A stretch of DNA of 64,000 nt from Hymenobacter monticola (GCF_022811645.1 NZ_CP094534.1:3720001-3784000); one strand, 5' to 3'. Positions 27,156-35,943 are shown, counted from the first letter of the stretch. Numbers and translations are program-made. The notes: a model not told the origin generated them from the sequence alone.

Positions 27156-27803
27156 ATGAAAAAATACCTGTTGCCCGCTTTGTTCGCCGTTGCTGTATTG
27201 GGCGCCGCCCCCGCCGCTTCGGCCCAAAAAAATAACAGCGCCAAAATGGCCACCAACGCCCCCGCCTACGCCGTGCAGCCGCAGCTGAGCACCCTGGGCT
27301 GGGAAGCCAAAGCCGTGACCCACGGCCACAACGGCACCATGAATTTCAGCTCGGGTGAGCTGCTTGTGAAAGGCAACGCCATTGTGGGCGGCACCGTGAC
27401 CGTGGACATGAAGAGCATGAAAGCCACCGACATCACCGATGCTGGCAAGCACGCCACGTTCGTTAGCCACATGAGCGACGCCCGCTACTTCACCGTGGAC
27501 AAGTACCCCACGGCCACTTTCACCATCGTGAGCGTGACGCCCATCAAAGGCGCTGCCAAAGACGCCAACAACGCCACCATCACCGGCGACATGAAAATTA
27601 AGGACCAGACGCAGCGCATCAGCTTCCCGGCAAAAGTGGGCGTGAAAGACGGCCTGGCCTCTGCCACCGGCAAAGTGACCATCGACCGCACCAAATTCGG
27701 CATCACCGAAAACTCGAAGGCAACCTTGGCTGAGTCGATGGCCGACAAGGTCATCTACGACGACATTCAGTTGGCCTTCAACGTCATCGCCAAGAAGTCG
27801 TAA
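27156..27803 (+). CDS. YceI family periplasmic lipid-binding-like protein
   Basis: A 215-residue protein: signal peptide 1-23 (ending ASAQ), then a YceI lipocalin-like beta barrel (LGWEAKAVTHGHNGTMNFSS, ATFVSHMSDARYFTVDKYPT, KDQTQRISFPAKVGVKDGLA). YceI proteins bind isoprenoid-like ligands in the periplasm; the physiological role here is inferred only from the family. A damaged paralogue follows immediately downstream. Confidence 0.92.
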   Translation: MKKYLLPALFAVAVLGAAPAASAQKNNSAKMATNAPAYAVQPQLSTLGWEAKAVTHGHNGTMNFSSGELLVKGNAIVGGTVTVDMKSMKATDITDAGKHATFVSHMSDARYFTVDKYPTATFTIVSVTPIKGAAKDANNATITGDMKIKDQTQRISFPAKVGVKDGLASATGKVTIDRTKFGITENSKATLAESMADKVIYDDIQLAFNVIAKKS

Positions 27804-27824
27804 TGGCGGATTAGCATAAAATTC

Positions 27825-27859
27825 AAAAAGCCCCGTCGAGGAATCGACGGGGCTTTTTT
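27825..27859 (+). terminator. Terminator after yceI
   Basis: AAAAAGCCCCGTCGA and its complement around a 4-base loop, ending in a T6 run, 22 bases beyond the stop codon. Confidence 0.9.
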
Positions 27860-27884
27860 GTGACTCGCGGGCATTAAACAGGAA

Positions 27885-27914
27885 TTGAGCTTTAGCGTTG
27901 CGCCTATATATTTG
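27885..27914 (+). promoter_or_regulatory. Promoter-like TTG / TATATTTG before the broken yceI copy
   Basis: TTG and TATATTTG are spaced by 19 bases, 32 bases ahead of the pseudogene start, so the remnant may still be transcribed. Confidence 0.55.
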
Positions 27915-27946
27915 ACGTCATCTATTCTATAGCCTTTACCATTAAA

Positions 27947-28681
27947 ATGAAAAGAACAGTGCTGCTCCTGATGGCCGCCGTTGCCCTCGGGGCAACCCCC
28001 GCCGTTCAGAGTTCCTCGCCGGGCGCACCCGGGGCTATTTCCTTCCGCAGCGTTTTTCAAAGTGCAGCCGCAGTTGAGCACGATTGGTTGGGAAGGAAAA
28101 ACCTTGACGTATAGCCAAAAAGGTGCCATCGGGCTGGCCGATGGCGAACTGCTGACAGAAGCTAGTGCCCTGGTGGGCGGGGCCGTGACCGTGGATATGA
28201 GTTCATCAAAGTCGCCAGCGTGGAGGACGCCGATATGCAGAAAAAGTTCGTGAACCATATGGCTTCAGAAGACTTTTTTGATTCCAAAAAATACCCCACT
28301 GCCGCGTTCAAGCTGGTAAGCGTAGTTCCCATCAAGGGCGCCGCTGCCGACGCCGACAACGCCACCATCACCGGCGACCTGACCATCAAAGACAAGACGC
28401 AGCGCATCAGCTTCCCGGCCAAAGTGGGCGTGAAGGGTGATTTGGCTGCCATTGCGGGTAAAGTGGTGTTCGACCGAACCAAATTTGGAATTAACTACGG
28501 TTCCGAATCGTACCAGACCTATCGGCGCAATGATGTGCGCGACCCCCAAAGTCTTTCACACCGCCTGCAACTGGGTTTCGGCAGCACAGTGGAAGAAATC
28601 AACCAGATGTACCCGCCCTTAGCCAACCGGGCAATTAGCGACGATATTGCGTTGACATTCAACCTGATTGCCAAATCATAG
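27947..28681 (+). pseudogene. Frameshifted second yceI copy
   Basis: Starts with a good signal peptide (MKRTVLLLMAAVALGATPAV), then the reading frame shifts near 28050 into KVQPQLSTIGWEGKTLTYSQ and returns near 28200 to the original frame (EDADMQKKFVNHMASEDFF through KDKTQRISFPAKVGVKGDLA). All three pieces align in order with the intact neighbour, so two indels broke a complete paralogue. The C-terminal part carries an insertion relative to the parent (SESYQTYRRNDVRDPQSLSH). Sequencing error could mimic this but would need two separate indels. Confidence 0.85.
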
Positions 28682-28686
28682 CCCGT

Positions 28687-29244
28687 TCACTCCGGTATTT
28701 CAAACCTGCGGGGCAGCTCGAAGCTGAGGTGGTGGCTTTTGCTGCGGCTGTGCAGCTCGCGAAGTATCTCGTCGATTTCGCCCTGGTATTCCACCCACAA
28801 GTCTTCGTGCAGGCTTTTGAGCACGAGGGCGGGCAGCTTGGCCGCCAGCCGGGCCACGGCGCGGTAAAAGCCGTCGTACACGCTGTCGAACTGCCCGGAA
28901 TAGTTATCAATGCACTGGCGCAGAATGTACACCAGCAGGTCGACTTCGAGCTGTTTGCTTTTGGTGATGCGGCGGGCGCGGGCAGCTTCCTGCACGCTGG
29001 CGCGCACGGCCTTCACCAAGCTCCGGTTGAGCAGGCGGCCCGACACTGCCACGTTGAACAGCTCGTGGATGCGGTCGGCGGTTTCTTCCTGCACCTGGCC
29101 CAGCGTCACGTCGGCCAGCAGCTCGAAGCGGAAGGTTTCGTAGAGCTCGGCGTCGCGGCGCACGGCGCGTAGGAGCAGGGATTCTTTTTCGGGCTCGGAG
29201 AGGCGCTTGAGGGCTTTTTTGAAGTCGGCGGACGGAACGGGCAT
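28687..29244 (-). CDS. Conserved hypothetical all-helical protein
   Basis: A 185-residue soluble protein rich in charged helices (FKKALKRLSEPEKESLLLRA, RDAELYETFRFELLADVTLG, KSKQLEVDLLVYILRQCIDN). No signal peptide or known catalytic motif. I do not recognise a named domain; similar proteins occur in Bacteroidota. It converges on the yceI remnant and diverges from clpS. Confidence 0.7.
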   Translation of the reverse strand: MPVPSADFKKALKRLSEPEKESLLLRAVRRDAELYETFRFELLADVTLGQVQEETADRIHELFNVAVSGRLLNRSLVKAVRASVQEAARARRITKSKQLEVDLLVYILRQCIDNYSGQFDSVYDGFYRAVARLAAKLPALVLKSLHEDLWVEYQGEIDEILRELHSRSKSHHLSFELPRRFEIPE

Positions 29245-29363
29245 GGGAGGGGAGCAGGGTGAGGGCCCGGCCGCGGCAACGCGGGCAAAATCGGGCCGAT
29301 TTGAGGAAACGAAATTGGGCGGTTTGCAGTTATGAACGGCTGCCCCACGCGGGCTTTCCTGCG

Positions 29364-29371
29364 TAAATTTG
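29364..29371 (+). promoter_or_regulatory. -7 box TAAATTTG, 4 bases before clpS
   Basis: Exact TAnnTTTG match just ahead of the clpS ATG. No TTG is visible at the expected -33 spacing. Suggests a leaderless or near-leaderless message. Confidence 0.45.
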
Positions 29372-29375
29372 CCTT

Positions 29376-29657
29376 ATGAATACTCGCCCGCAAATTGAGC
29401 ACGATGAGGACGTCCTGTTGCTCGAAGAAGAACAGGAACTGCGCAACCTCGTGGTGTACAACGACGACATCAACACCTTCGACCACGTCATCAAAACCCT
29501 GATGGACGTGTGCGGCCACCAGCCCGAGCAGGCCGAGCAGTGCACTCTGCTCATCCACTACAAGGGCAAGTGCGCCGTGAAGGTGGGCACTTACGAGGAG
29601 TTGGAGCCCATGTGCAGCGCCATCCACGACCGCGGCATTTCGGCCGACGTCGTTTAA
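29376..29657 (+). CDS. clpS: ATP-dependent Clp protease adaptor ClpS
   Basis: A 93-residue protein of normal ClpS length. The N-terminal extension is acidic and flexible (EHDEDVLLLEEEQEL), followed by the core NLVVYNDDINTFDHVIKTLM with the Asn-Asp pair that contacts the N-end-rule residue, the QAEQCTLLIHYKGKCAVKVG segment that binds the ClpA/ClpC N-domain, and RGISADVV. ClpS delivers proteins with N-degrons to the Clp protease in the cytoplasm. Confidence 0.93.
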   Translation: MNTRPQIEHDEDVLLLEEEQELRNLVVYNDDINTFDHVIKTLMDVCGHQPEQAEQCTLLIHYKGKCAVKVGTYEELEPMCSAIHDRGISADVV

Positions 29658-29662
29658 TTTCT

Positions 29663-29748
29663 GGTGCTTGGTTGTTGGTGCCTGGTGCTTGGCTTTTTTC
29701 GGAGCCGCGCTAGTTTAACCAAGCACCAGGCACCAACAACCAAGCACC
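29663..29748. repeat. Perfect 30-bp inverted repeat of GGTGCTTGG units
   Basis: Left arm begins GGTGCTTGGTTGTTGGTGCC and is perfectly complementary over 30 bases to the right arm around a 26-base loop. The arm itself is made of near-repeated 9-mers. It starts 6 bases after the clpS stop and ends shortly before recR. Confidence 0.9.
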
Positions 29749-29759
29749 CAACAGCCTGA

Positions 29760-30374
29760 ATGGAATTTCCCTCCAAACTGATTGAGAACGCCGTGGGCGA
29801 GCTGGCCCGCCTGCCCGGCATCGGCCGCAAAACGGCCCTGCGCCTGGCCCTGCACCTGCTCAAAGCCGAGATGGACACCACTGCCTCGCTGGCGGAGGCG
29901 CTGGCCAAGATGCGCTTTGAAATCACCTACTGCAACACCTGCCACAGCATTTCCGACACCGAGGAATGCGCTATTTGCGCTAATAAGCTGCGCGACCACA
30001 GCCTGGTGTGCGTGGTGTCGGACGTGCGCGACGTCATCGCCATCGAGAACACCGGCCAGTACAAGGGCGTGTACCACGTGCTGGGCGGCGTGATTTCGCC
30101 CATCGAAGGCATCGGCCCTTCGGATTTGCACATCGATTCGCTGGTGGCCCGGGCCTCGGGTGAAGAGTCGGAAGTGCGCGAAGTTATTCTGGCCATCTCG
30201 CCCACCATGGAGGGCGACACCACGGCCTTCTACCTCTCGCGCCGCCTGCGCGACCTGCCCAACGTGCACATCAGCACCATTGCCCGCGGCATTCCGATGG
30301 GCGGCGAGCTGGAGTACGCCGACGAAATCACCCTCGGCCGCAGCATCGTAGAGCGCCTGCGCCAAGCCCGGTAG
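29760..30374 (+). CDS. recR: Recombination mediator RecR
   Basis: A 204-residue protein of standard RecR length. Helix-hairpin-helix LARLPGIGRKTALRLALHLL, the four-cysteine zinc finger YCNTCHSISDTEECAIC at about residues 57-73, and a Toprim domain (VVSDVRDVIAIENTGQYKGV, HVLGGVISPIEGIGPSDL) are all present. RecR works with RecF/RecO to load RecA on single-stranded DNA gaps. Confidence 0.97.
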   Translation: MEFPSKLIENAVGELARLPGIGRKTALRLALHLLKAEMDTTASLAEALAKMRFEITYCNTCHSISDTEECAICANKLRDHSLVCVVSDVRDVIAIENTGQYKGVYHVLGGVISPIEGIGPSDLHIDSLVARASGEESEVREVILAISPTMEGDTTAFYLSRRLRDLPNVHISTIARGIPMGGELEYADEITLGRSIVERLRQAR

Positions 30375-30381
30375 CAATAAT

Positions 30382-30417
30382 TGTCATTGCGAGGCGCAGC
30401 CGAAGCAATCCGTCCTG
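30382..30417 (+). repeat. Single arm of TGTCATTGCGAGG repeat family
   Basis: TGTCATTGCGAGGCGCAGCC followed by GAAGCAATCCGTCCTG has the look of the other dispersed arms (compare TGTCATCCTGAGCGCAGCGA near 35.9 kb) but has no pairing partner nearby. Confidence 0.45.
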
Positions 30418-30441
30418 TAAAAACCAGACACGCCCTTCCCT

Positions 30442-30480
30442 CAGAAAGCCCCGATGCCCCAAAGGCGTTGGGGCTTTCTG
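30442..30480 (+). terminator. Hairpin downstream of recR
   Basis: CAGAAAGCCCC pairs with GGGGCTTTCTG around a 17-base loop. The T-tract is weak, so termination is likely but not certain. Confidence 0.5.
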
Positions 30481-30566
30481 CATCCAGACCAGTTCCCATG
30501 CTTTGATAAACCTTCCATGCTGTGGCGGGTTGCTGTGGCTTTGAATCTTACAAGCGGCTTGTGCCC

Positions 30567-31511
30567 ATGACCACCTCTGCCCTCACTACCCTTTACCAGG
30601 AATTGGCGCCCTGCACCAGTCTGGACCTGAACACGCTGCTGCCGGGCGGCATTCAGCGCGAAGTGGGTCACTTCAACGTGTTTAACATCGCCGATTTTCT
30701 GGCGTCGAGCCAGTTGCGGCCTGATACGTCGTACCCGTGCCGCTCCTTTTACAAAATCAGCCTGCTGCACAGCCGCAGCGCGGCCGAGTACGCCGGCCGA
30801 ACCGTCGAAATCGAGCCCGATGCCCTGGTATTTTCGAGCCCGAAGGAAGTGTTTCAGTGGCTGCCGACCGAGTTGCAGCGGGGGCACTTCTGTCTTTTCA
30901 CGCCCGAGTTTCTGCTGCCGGTGCTGGGCGGGCTCACCATCGAGGAACTGCCGCTGTTCCGGGCCGATGGCAACCTCGTGTTTCAGCTGACGCCGGCCGA
31001 AACCACGCGGGCTACGGCCATTTTTGCCCGCATGCACGAGGAATTGGCTTCCGACTACGCGCACAAGTACGACCTGCTGCGGGCCTACGTGCTGGAGCTG
31101 CTGCACCTGGGGCAGAAGCTCCAGCCCGCCACTGAGCTGCACCCGGCGCACTCGGCCGCAGCCCGGCTGGTGTCGCGCTTCGTGGAGCTGCTGGAGCGGC
31201 AGTTTCCGCTCACCACGCCCCAACAGCGCGTGGGGCTGCGCACGGCCAAGGATTTTGCCGACCGCCTGGCCGTGCACGTCAACCACCTTAACAAAGTGCT
31301 GAAGGACAGCACCGGCCGCACCACCACCGACCTCATTGGCGGGCGGCTGGCGCAGGAAGCCAAGGTGCTGCTGCGCGAGTCGGAGTGGACGCTCTGGGAA
31401 ATTGCCGACAGCCTGGGCTTTGTGGACGTGGCGCATTTTTCTCACTTCTTCCGCCGCTACGCCGCCGTGAGCCCGGGTGCCTTTCGCACGCAGAGCGCCG
31501 TGCTGGTTTGA
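30567..31511 (+). CDS. AraC family transcriptional regulator
   Basis: A 314-residue regulator. An N-terminal sensing region of about 170 residues is followed by a C-terminal AraC/XylS double helix-turn-helix (TAKDFADRLAVHVNHLNKVL, LLRESEWTLWEIADSLGFVD, VAHFSHFFRRYAAVSPGAFR). The start MTTSALTTLYQ was chosen by length and because earlier in-frame codons are poor. It lies 94 bases upstream of, and parallel to, the SDR gene, which is its likely target. Confidence 0.88.
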   Translation: MTTSALTTLYQELAPCTSLDLNTLLPGGIQREVGHFNVFNIADFLASSQLRPDTSYPCRSFYKISLLHSRSAAEYAGRTVEIEPDALVFSSPKEVFQWLPTELQRGHFCLFTPEFLLPVLGGLTIEELPLFRADGNLVFQLTPAETTRATAIFARMHEELASDYAHKYDLLRAYVLELLHLGQKLQPATELHPAHSAAARLVSRFVELLERQFPLTTPQQRVGLRTAKDFADRLAVHVNHLNKVLKDSTGRTTTDLIGGRLAQEAKVLLRESEWTLWEIADSLGFVDVAHFSHFFRRYAAVSPGAFRTQSAVLV

Positions 31512-31605
31512 TTTCTACAAGAAGCGGATTGGCGGTTACAACACCGCCGGCCGTGGGGCAGGGGACCTTTGTCGTGTTCAATCAACACCTCAAAACCCAC
31601 TCCTC

Positions 31606-32358
31606 ATGAGTACTTCCAAAATCGCCCTCGTCACCGGCGGCAGCCGCGGCCTGGGCAAAGACATGGCCCTGAAACTGGCCCAGCAAGGCATCGACGTGGT
31701 GCTGACCTACCGCACCCAGCAGGCCGAAGCCGCGGCTGTGGTGGCCGACATCGAAGCCCTGGGCCAGCGCGCCGCGGCGCTGCCCCTTGATGCCGCTGCG
31801 CCCGGCACCTTCGAAGCCTTCTCCGCCCAGCTAACCGAGACGCTGGCCACCACTTTCGGCACCGACCGGTTCGACTTTCTCATCAACAACGCCGGCACCA
31901 GCCTCACCGCCCCCATTGCCGACACCACCGAGGCGCAGTTTGACGAGATGCTGAACATCCATTTCAAGGGCGTGTACTTCCTCACGCAGCGGGCGCTGCC
32001 GGTGCTGCGCGACGGCGGCCGCGTCATCAATATTTCCTCGGCCACTACGCGCACCTCCTTCGCCGGCGCCTCGGCGTATGCCAGCATGAAAGGCGCCGTC
32101 GAAGTTTTCACGCGGTACCTGGCCCTGGAACTGGGCAGCCGGGGCATTGCGGCCAACGTGGTGGCGCCGGGCGCGGTGTTTGGCGGGGGCGCCATGACGG
32201 ATACGCCCGAAATCCGCGCCTACGTGGCCCAGCTGACGGCCCTCGGCCGCATCGCCGAACCCGACGACATCGGCGGCATCGTGGCCTTCCTCTGCACCGA
32301 CGCCGCCCGCTGGCTCAACGGCCAGCGCCTGGAGGCCACGGGTGGAGTGATGCTATAA
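31606..32358 (+). CDS. Short-chain dehydrogenase/reductase
   Basis: A 250-residue classical SDR. The cofactor motif TGGSRGLG lies at residues 10-17, NNAG follows LINN, and the catalytic Ser...Tyr-x3-Lys is in NISSATTRTS and SAYASMKG near residue 157. AFLCTDAARWLNGQRLEATGG closes the fold. It probably uses NADP(H), given the basic/small residues after the glycine motif, on an unknown carbonyl or alcohol. Context suggests induction through the adjacent AraC regulator. Confidence 0.92.
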   Translation: MSTSKIALVTGGSRGLGKDMALKLAQQGIDVVLTYRTQQAEAAAVVADIEALGQRAAALPLDAAAPGTFEAFSAQLTETLATTFGTDRFDFLINNAGTSLTAPIADTTEAQFDEMLNIHFKGVYFLTQRALPVLRDGGRVINISSATTRTSFAGASAYASMKGAVEVFTRYLALELGSRGIAANVVAPGAVFGGGAMTDTPEIRAYVAQLTALGRIAEPDDIGGIVAFLCTDAARWLNGQRLEATGGVML

Positions 32359-32400
32359 GGCTAATAAATGCGCTGTTTTCGTAAGCCGAGCAAGCAACAG

Positions 32401-32436
32401 AACGCAGCTGCCGGTAAGCCGGCGGCTGCGTTTTAG
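32401..32436 (+). terminator. Terminator after the SDR gene
   Basis: AACGCAGCTGCCGG pairs with CCGGCGGCTGCGTT (one wobble) around TAAG, followed by TTTT. Confidence 0.8.
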
Positions 32437-32574
32437 CTGTTTTAGGAAGAGGAACCAGCGCCATAACTTGCTCTTTTGGCCTGCAGCACGGCGGGTTCGG
32501 GTAGTCATAGATTGGGGCGTACTGGCTTGCGGATTATTTGCAATGGCTGGCACTGCGTAATTTCGTCTGCTGTG

Positions 32575-34587
32575 GTGAAGCTCTCCGTCATTATTGTTAA
32601 CTACAACGTCTGCTACTTTCTGGAGCAGGCGCTGCTTTCCGTGCGGCGAGCGGTGGAGAAGCTCGGGCAGCCGGTGGAGGTATTTGTAGTGGACAACAAC
32701 TCGGCCGATGGCTCGGTGGGCATGGTGCGCGAGCGGTTTCCGGAGGTCATCCTCATTGCCAACCGCGACAACCCCGGCTTCTCGAAGGGCAACAACCAGG
32801 CCCTGCGCCAGGCCACGGGCCAGTACCAGCTGCTGCTCAACCCCGACACCGTGGTGGAGGAAGACACCTTCCGGGCCTGCTGCGCCTTCATGGACGAGCA
32901 CCCCAACTGCGGCGGCCTGGGCGTGAAAATGCTAGACGGCCAGGGCCATTTCCTGCCCGAAAGCAAGCGCGCCCTGCCCACGCCGTCGGTGGCGTTCTAC
33001 AAGATGTTCGGGCTGGCGAGCGTTTTTCCGAAGTCGCGCACTTTCGGACGCTACCACTTGGGCTTTCTCGATAAGGAAGAAACCCACGAAATTGAAGTGC
33101 TCAGCGGGGCCTTTATGCTGCTCCGGAAGGAGGCCCTGGACCAGGTGGGCTTGCTCGACGAGGACTATTTCATGTACGGCGAGGACATCGACCTCTCGTA
33201 TCGCCTCACCCAAGGGGGCTGGAAAAACTATTATTTCCCCGGCACCCGCATCATTCACTACAAGGGCGAAAGCACCAAGCGCACGAGCGTAAACTACGTG
33301 TTTGTGTTCTACCGCGCCATGGTGATTTTTGCGCAAAAGCACTTCGCGCCGGGCCGGGCGGGCCTGTTTTCGCTGCTCATCAACGCTGCCATCTGGCTGC
33401 GGGCGGGCGCGGCCGTGCTGGAGCGCCTGGTGGTGCGCATTGCCCCGCTGCTGCTCGATGCCGGGCTGATTTGGAGCGGCATGTATTTCCTGAAAACGTA
33501 CTGGGAGCGCAACCACAAGTTTGTACCCGGCGCTTATCCGCCGCAGTACATGGAAGTAGCCGTGCCGGTCTACATCCTGATTTGGCTGGTGTCGGTGTAC
33601 CTGAGCGGGGGCTACGACCCGCCAATTCGCACTTCGCGGGTGGCGCGCGGGGCCTTCGTGGGCACGCTGGTTATTTCGGCGGCCTCGAACTACCTCGATG
33701 CCTGGCGCTTCTCGAAAGCCCTGATAATTCTGGGCGGCGTGTGGACGGTGGCTGCGCTGGTGGGCCGCCAGCTGCTGGCTCACTTCCTGCGTTACCGCGA
33801 CCTACGCTTGGCCGAGCGCCGCCAGAAAAACATTGCCATCGTGGGCTCGGGGCCCGAAAGCCGCCGCGTGCGCCGCCTGCTCGAAGCCGCCGGCGTGCAG
33901 GCCCGCGTTATCGGCTATGTTTCCACGGTGCCCGTCGAAACCCTGGTGGCTGCCACCGTGGAAGCCACCTACTCGCACCGCTACGACGCCCCTGAGTCGC
34001 CCGAAGAGCCCCTGGGCGAGCTGCGCCAGCTGGCCGACATCATTCGCCTCTACGCGCTGGACGAGCTGATTTTCTGCGGCAAAGACCTGCCCGCCAGCCG
34101 CATCATCGCCCTCATGCTCAGCCTGCCGGCCGACCCGCCTGTGGCCTACAAAATCCTGCCCGAAGACAGCCAGTACATCATCGGCAGCAGCAGCAAAGAC
34201 GCGCCCGGCGACTACTACACCCTCGACATTGCCCTGAACCTTTACCAGCCCCGGCAGGCCCGCGCCAAGCGCCTGCTCGACGTGCTGCTGAGCACCGGGC
34301 TGCTGCTGCTGGCCCCGTTGCTGCTGTGGTTTCAGCCGCGCAAAGCAGGGTTCCTGCGCAACTGTGCGGCCGTGCTGTTGGGCCGCCGCACCTGGGTGGG
34401 CCTGCGCTACACGCCCGGCCCGGCCAGCGCCGTGCCCGCCGTGTTGTCGCCGGCCGACGCGGCCGTGTCAGCCGCACCACTCAACGACACCACGAAGCGC
34501 CGGCTGGAGCTGCTTTACGCCAAAGACTACGAACCCGCCACTGACTTGCGCGTGCTCTGGCGCTGCTGGCGCCGCATGGGACAATAA
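32575..34587 (+). CDS. GT2 glycosyltransferase fused to a sugar-transferase-like region
   Basis: A 670-residue protein with a GTG start (VKLSVIIVNYN), as no ATG is in frame nearby. Residues 1-270 are a GT-A fold: SVIIVNYN, VVDNNSADGS, LLNPDTVVE and EDIDLSYRL (rhamnosyl/galactofuranosyltransferase-like). A membrane region with three or more helices follows, then a Rossmann-like segment (KNIAIVGSGPESRRVRRLLE) as in WbaP-type polyprenyl sugar transferases, ending with AKRLLDVLLSTGLLLLAPLL. The catalytic KFRSM-type part of the sugar transferase is not visible; the tail ends LYAKDYEPATDLRVLWR. It should act at the inner membrane in polysaccharide or glycolipid assembly. Confidence 0.8.
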   Translation: MKLSVIIVNYNVCYFLEQALLSVRRAVEKLGQPVEVFVVDNNSADGSVGMVRERFPEVILIANRDNPGFSKGNNQALRQATGQYQLLLNPDTVVEEDTFRACCAFMDEHPNCGGLGVKMLDGQGHFLPESKRALPTPSVAFYKMFGLASVFPKSRTFGRYHLGFLDKEETHEIEVLSGAFMLLRKEALDQVGLLDEDYFMYGEDIDLSYRLTQGGWKNYYFPGTRIIHYKGESTKRTSVNYVFVFYRAMVIFAQKHFAPGRAGLFSLLINAAIWLRAGAAVLERLVVRIAPLLLDAGLIWSGMYFLKTYWERNHKFVPGAYPPQYMEVAVPVYILIWLVSVYLSGGYDPPIRTSRVARGAFVGTLVISAASNYLDAWRFSKALIILGGVWTVAALVGRQLLAHFLRYRDLRLAERRQKNIAIVGSGPESRRVRRLLEAAGVQARVIGYVSTVPVETLVAATVEATYSHRYDAPESPEEPLGELRQLADIIRLYALDELIFCGKDLPASRIIALMLSLPADPPVAYKILPEDSQYIIGSSSKDAPGDYYTLDIALNLYQPRQARAKRLLDVLLSTGLLLLAPLLLWFQPRKAGFLRNCAAVLLGRRTWVGLRYTPGPASAVPAVLSPADAAVSAAPLNDTTKRRLELLYAKDYEPATDLRVLWRCWRRMGQ

Positions 34588-34668
34588 GAACGTGTACCCC
34601 GAAGCTCCGCTTCGGCTCGTTGAACGATTCCAACGCGAGCCGAAGCGGAGCTTCGGGGTACACGTTCT
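34587..34668. repeat. Perfect 33-bp inverted repeat, GTACCCCGAAGC family
   Basis: Thirty-three-base arms (core GTACCCCGAAGCTCCGCTTC) pair perfectly around a 16-base loop. The left arm's first base is the last base of the glycosyltransferase TAA stop. Outside the core, the bases differ from the 11.9-kb copy yet remain complementary to each other. Confidence 0.92.
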
Positions 34669-34678
34669 GCTTCGGCCT

Positions 34679-34686
34679 TACCTTTG
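34679..34686 (+). promoter_or_regulatory. -7 box TACCTTTG before the aminotransferase gene
   Basis: TACCTTTG lies 24 bases ahead of the ATG, directly after an inverted repeat, so any -33 element would fall in the hairpin arm. Confidence 0.4.
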
Positions 34687-34710
34687 CCGCTTCATTCACC
34701 GCTGCCGCTT

Positions 34711-35931
34711 ATGCCCGAAACCGTTGCTCCCACCACCTCTCCGCTGTCCGACCGGGTAACGGTCATGCAGGAATCGGCCACCATTGCCATGGCTAAGAAG
34801 TGCCGGGAACTGATTGCCCAGGGCCTCGACGTCATCAACCTCAGCTTTGGCGAGCCGGATTTTCAGACGCCGCAGTACATCAAGGATGCAGCCAAGCAAG
34901 CGCTGGATGACGGCTTCACGTTTTACACGCCCGTGGCCGGCATCCCGGATTTGCGGCAGGCCATCTGCGACAAGTTCAAGCGCGACAACCAGTTGGACTT
35001 TCAGCCCAACCAGATTGTGGTGAGCACCGGCGCTAAGCAGGCCCTGGCCAATGCGGTGATGAGCCTGGTGAATCCAGGCGAGGAAGTCATCGTGTTTTCG
35101 CCCTACTGGGTGAGCTACGAGGAAATGGTGAAGCTGGCCGATGGCGTGGCCGTGCCGCTGGTGGGCTCGCTCGAAAACGAGTACAAGGTGACCGCCGCGC
35201 AACTCGAAGCGGCTATCACGGAGCGCACCAAGCTCATCATGTATTCGTCGCCCTGCAACCCCACAGGTGCCGTTTTCAGCCGCGAGGAACTGGGCGCCAT
35301 TGCCGAAGTGCTGGCCCGTCACCCGCAGGTGTACGCCCTGGCCGACGAGATTTACGAGTACATCAATTTCGTGGGCGAGCACGTGAGCCTGGCCCAATTC
35401 CCGGAGGTGCGCAACCGGGTGATTACCGTGAACGGCTTCTCGAAAGGCTACGCCATGACCGGCTGGCGCCTGGGCTACCTGGCCGCCCGCCCCGACATTG
35501 CCTACGCCTGCGAAAAAATGCAGAGCCAGATTACTTCGGGCACTTCTTCTATCATGCAGCGCGCCGGGCTGGCCGCCTTGCGCGGTGGCCGTGCCTCGGC
35601 CGATGAGATGGTGGCCGCTTACCGTCGCCGCCGCGATTTGGTGCTCGACATCGTGAAGGACATTCCCGGTTTCAAAACGCCCACTCCTAGCGGCGCTTTC
35701 TACATTTTTCCGGAAGTATCGGCCTATTTCGGCCGCACTGCGCCCGATGGCCGCACCATTGGCAATGCCATGGATTTGGCCCTGTACCTGCTGAACGAGG
35801 CGCTAGTATCGGCCGTGTCGGGCGAGGCATTTGGGGCGCCTAACTGCATGCGTTTCAGCACCGCCGCTTCCGATGAAAAGCTGGCGGAGGCTTTCCGGCG
35901 GGTGAAGGCCAGCCTGGCGAAGCTGGCGTAA
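34711..35931 (+). CDS. Pyridoxal phosphate aminotransferase (aspartate aminotransferase type I)
   Basis: A 406-residue fold-type I aminotransferase. FGEPDFQTP, SPCNPTGAVFS, ALADEIYEYI (PLP-ring Asp and Tyr) and the Schiff-base lysine in NGFSKGYAMTGWRLGY near residue 244 are typical, and MRFSTAAS carries the carboxylate-binding Arg. Most likely it interconverts aspartate and oxaloacetate with 2-oxoglutarate; prephenate or broader specificity cannot be excluded. Confidence 0.92.
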   Translation: MPETVAPTTSPLSDRVTVMQESATIAMAKKCRELIAQGLDVINLSFGEPDFQTPQYIKDAAKQALDDGFTFYTPVAGIPDLRQAICDKFKRDNQLDFQPNQIVVSTGAKQALANAVMSLVNPGEEVIVFSPYWVSYEEMVKLADGVAVPLVGSLENEYKVTAAQLEAAITERTKLIMYSSPCNPTGAVFSREELGAIAEVLARHPQVYALADEIYEYINFVGEHVSLAQFPEVRNRVITVNGFSKGYAMTGWRLGYLAARPDIAYACEKMQSQITSGTSSIMQRAGLAALRGGRASADEMVAAYRRRRDLVLDIVKDIPGFKTPTPSGAFYIFPEVSAYFGRTAPDGRTIGNAMDLALYLLNEALVSAVSGEAFGAPNCMRFSTAASDEKLAEAFRRVKASLAKLA

Positions 35932-35943
35932 TTTTTATCACTT

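Noticed and set aside
27885..28681. Programmed frameshifting of the second yceI copy
   Set aside because: Two separate shifts at non-slippery sites and an internal insertion fit decay better than recoding.
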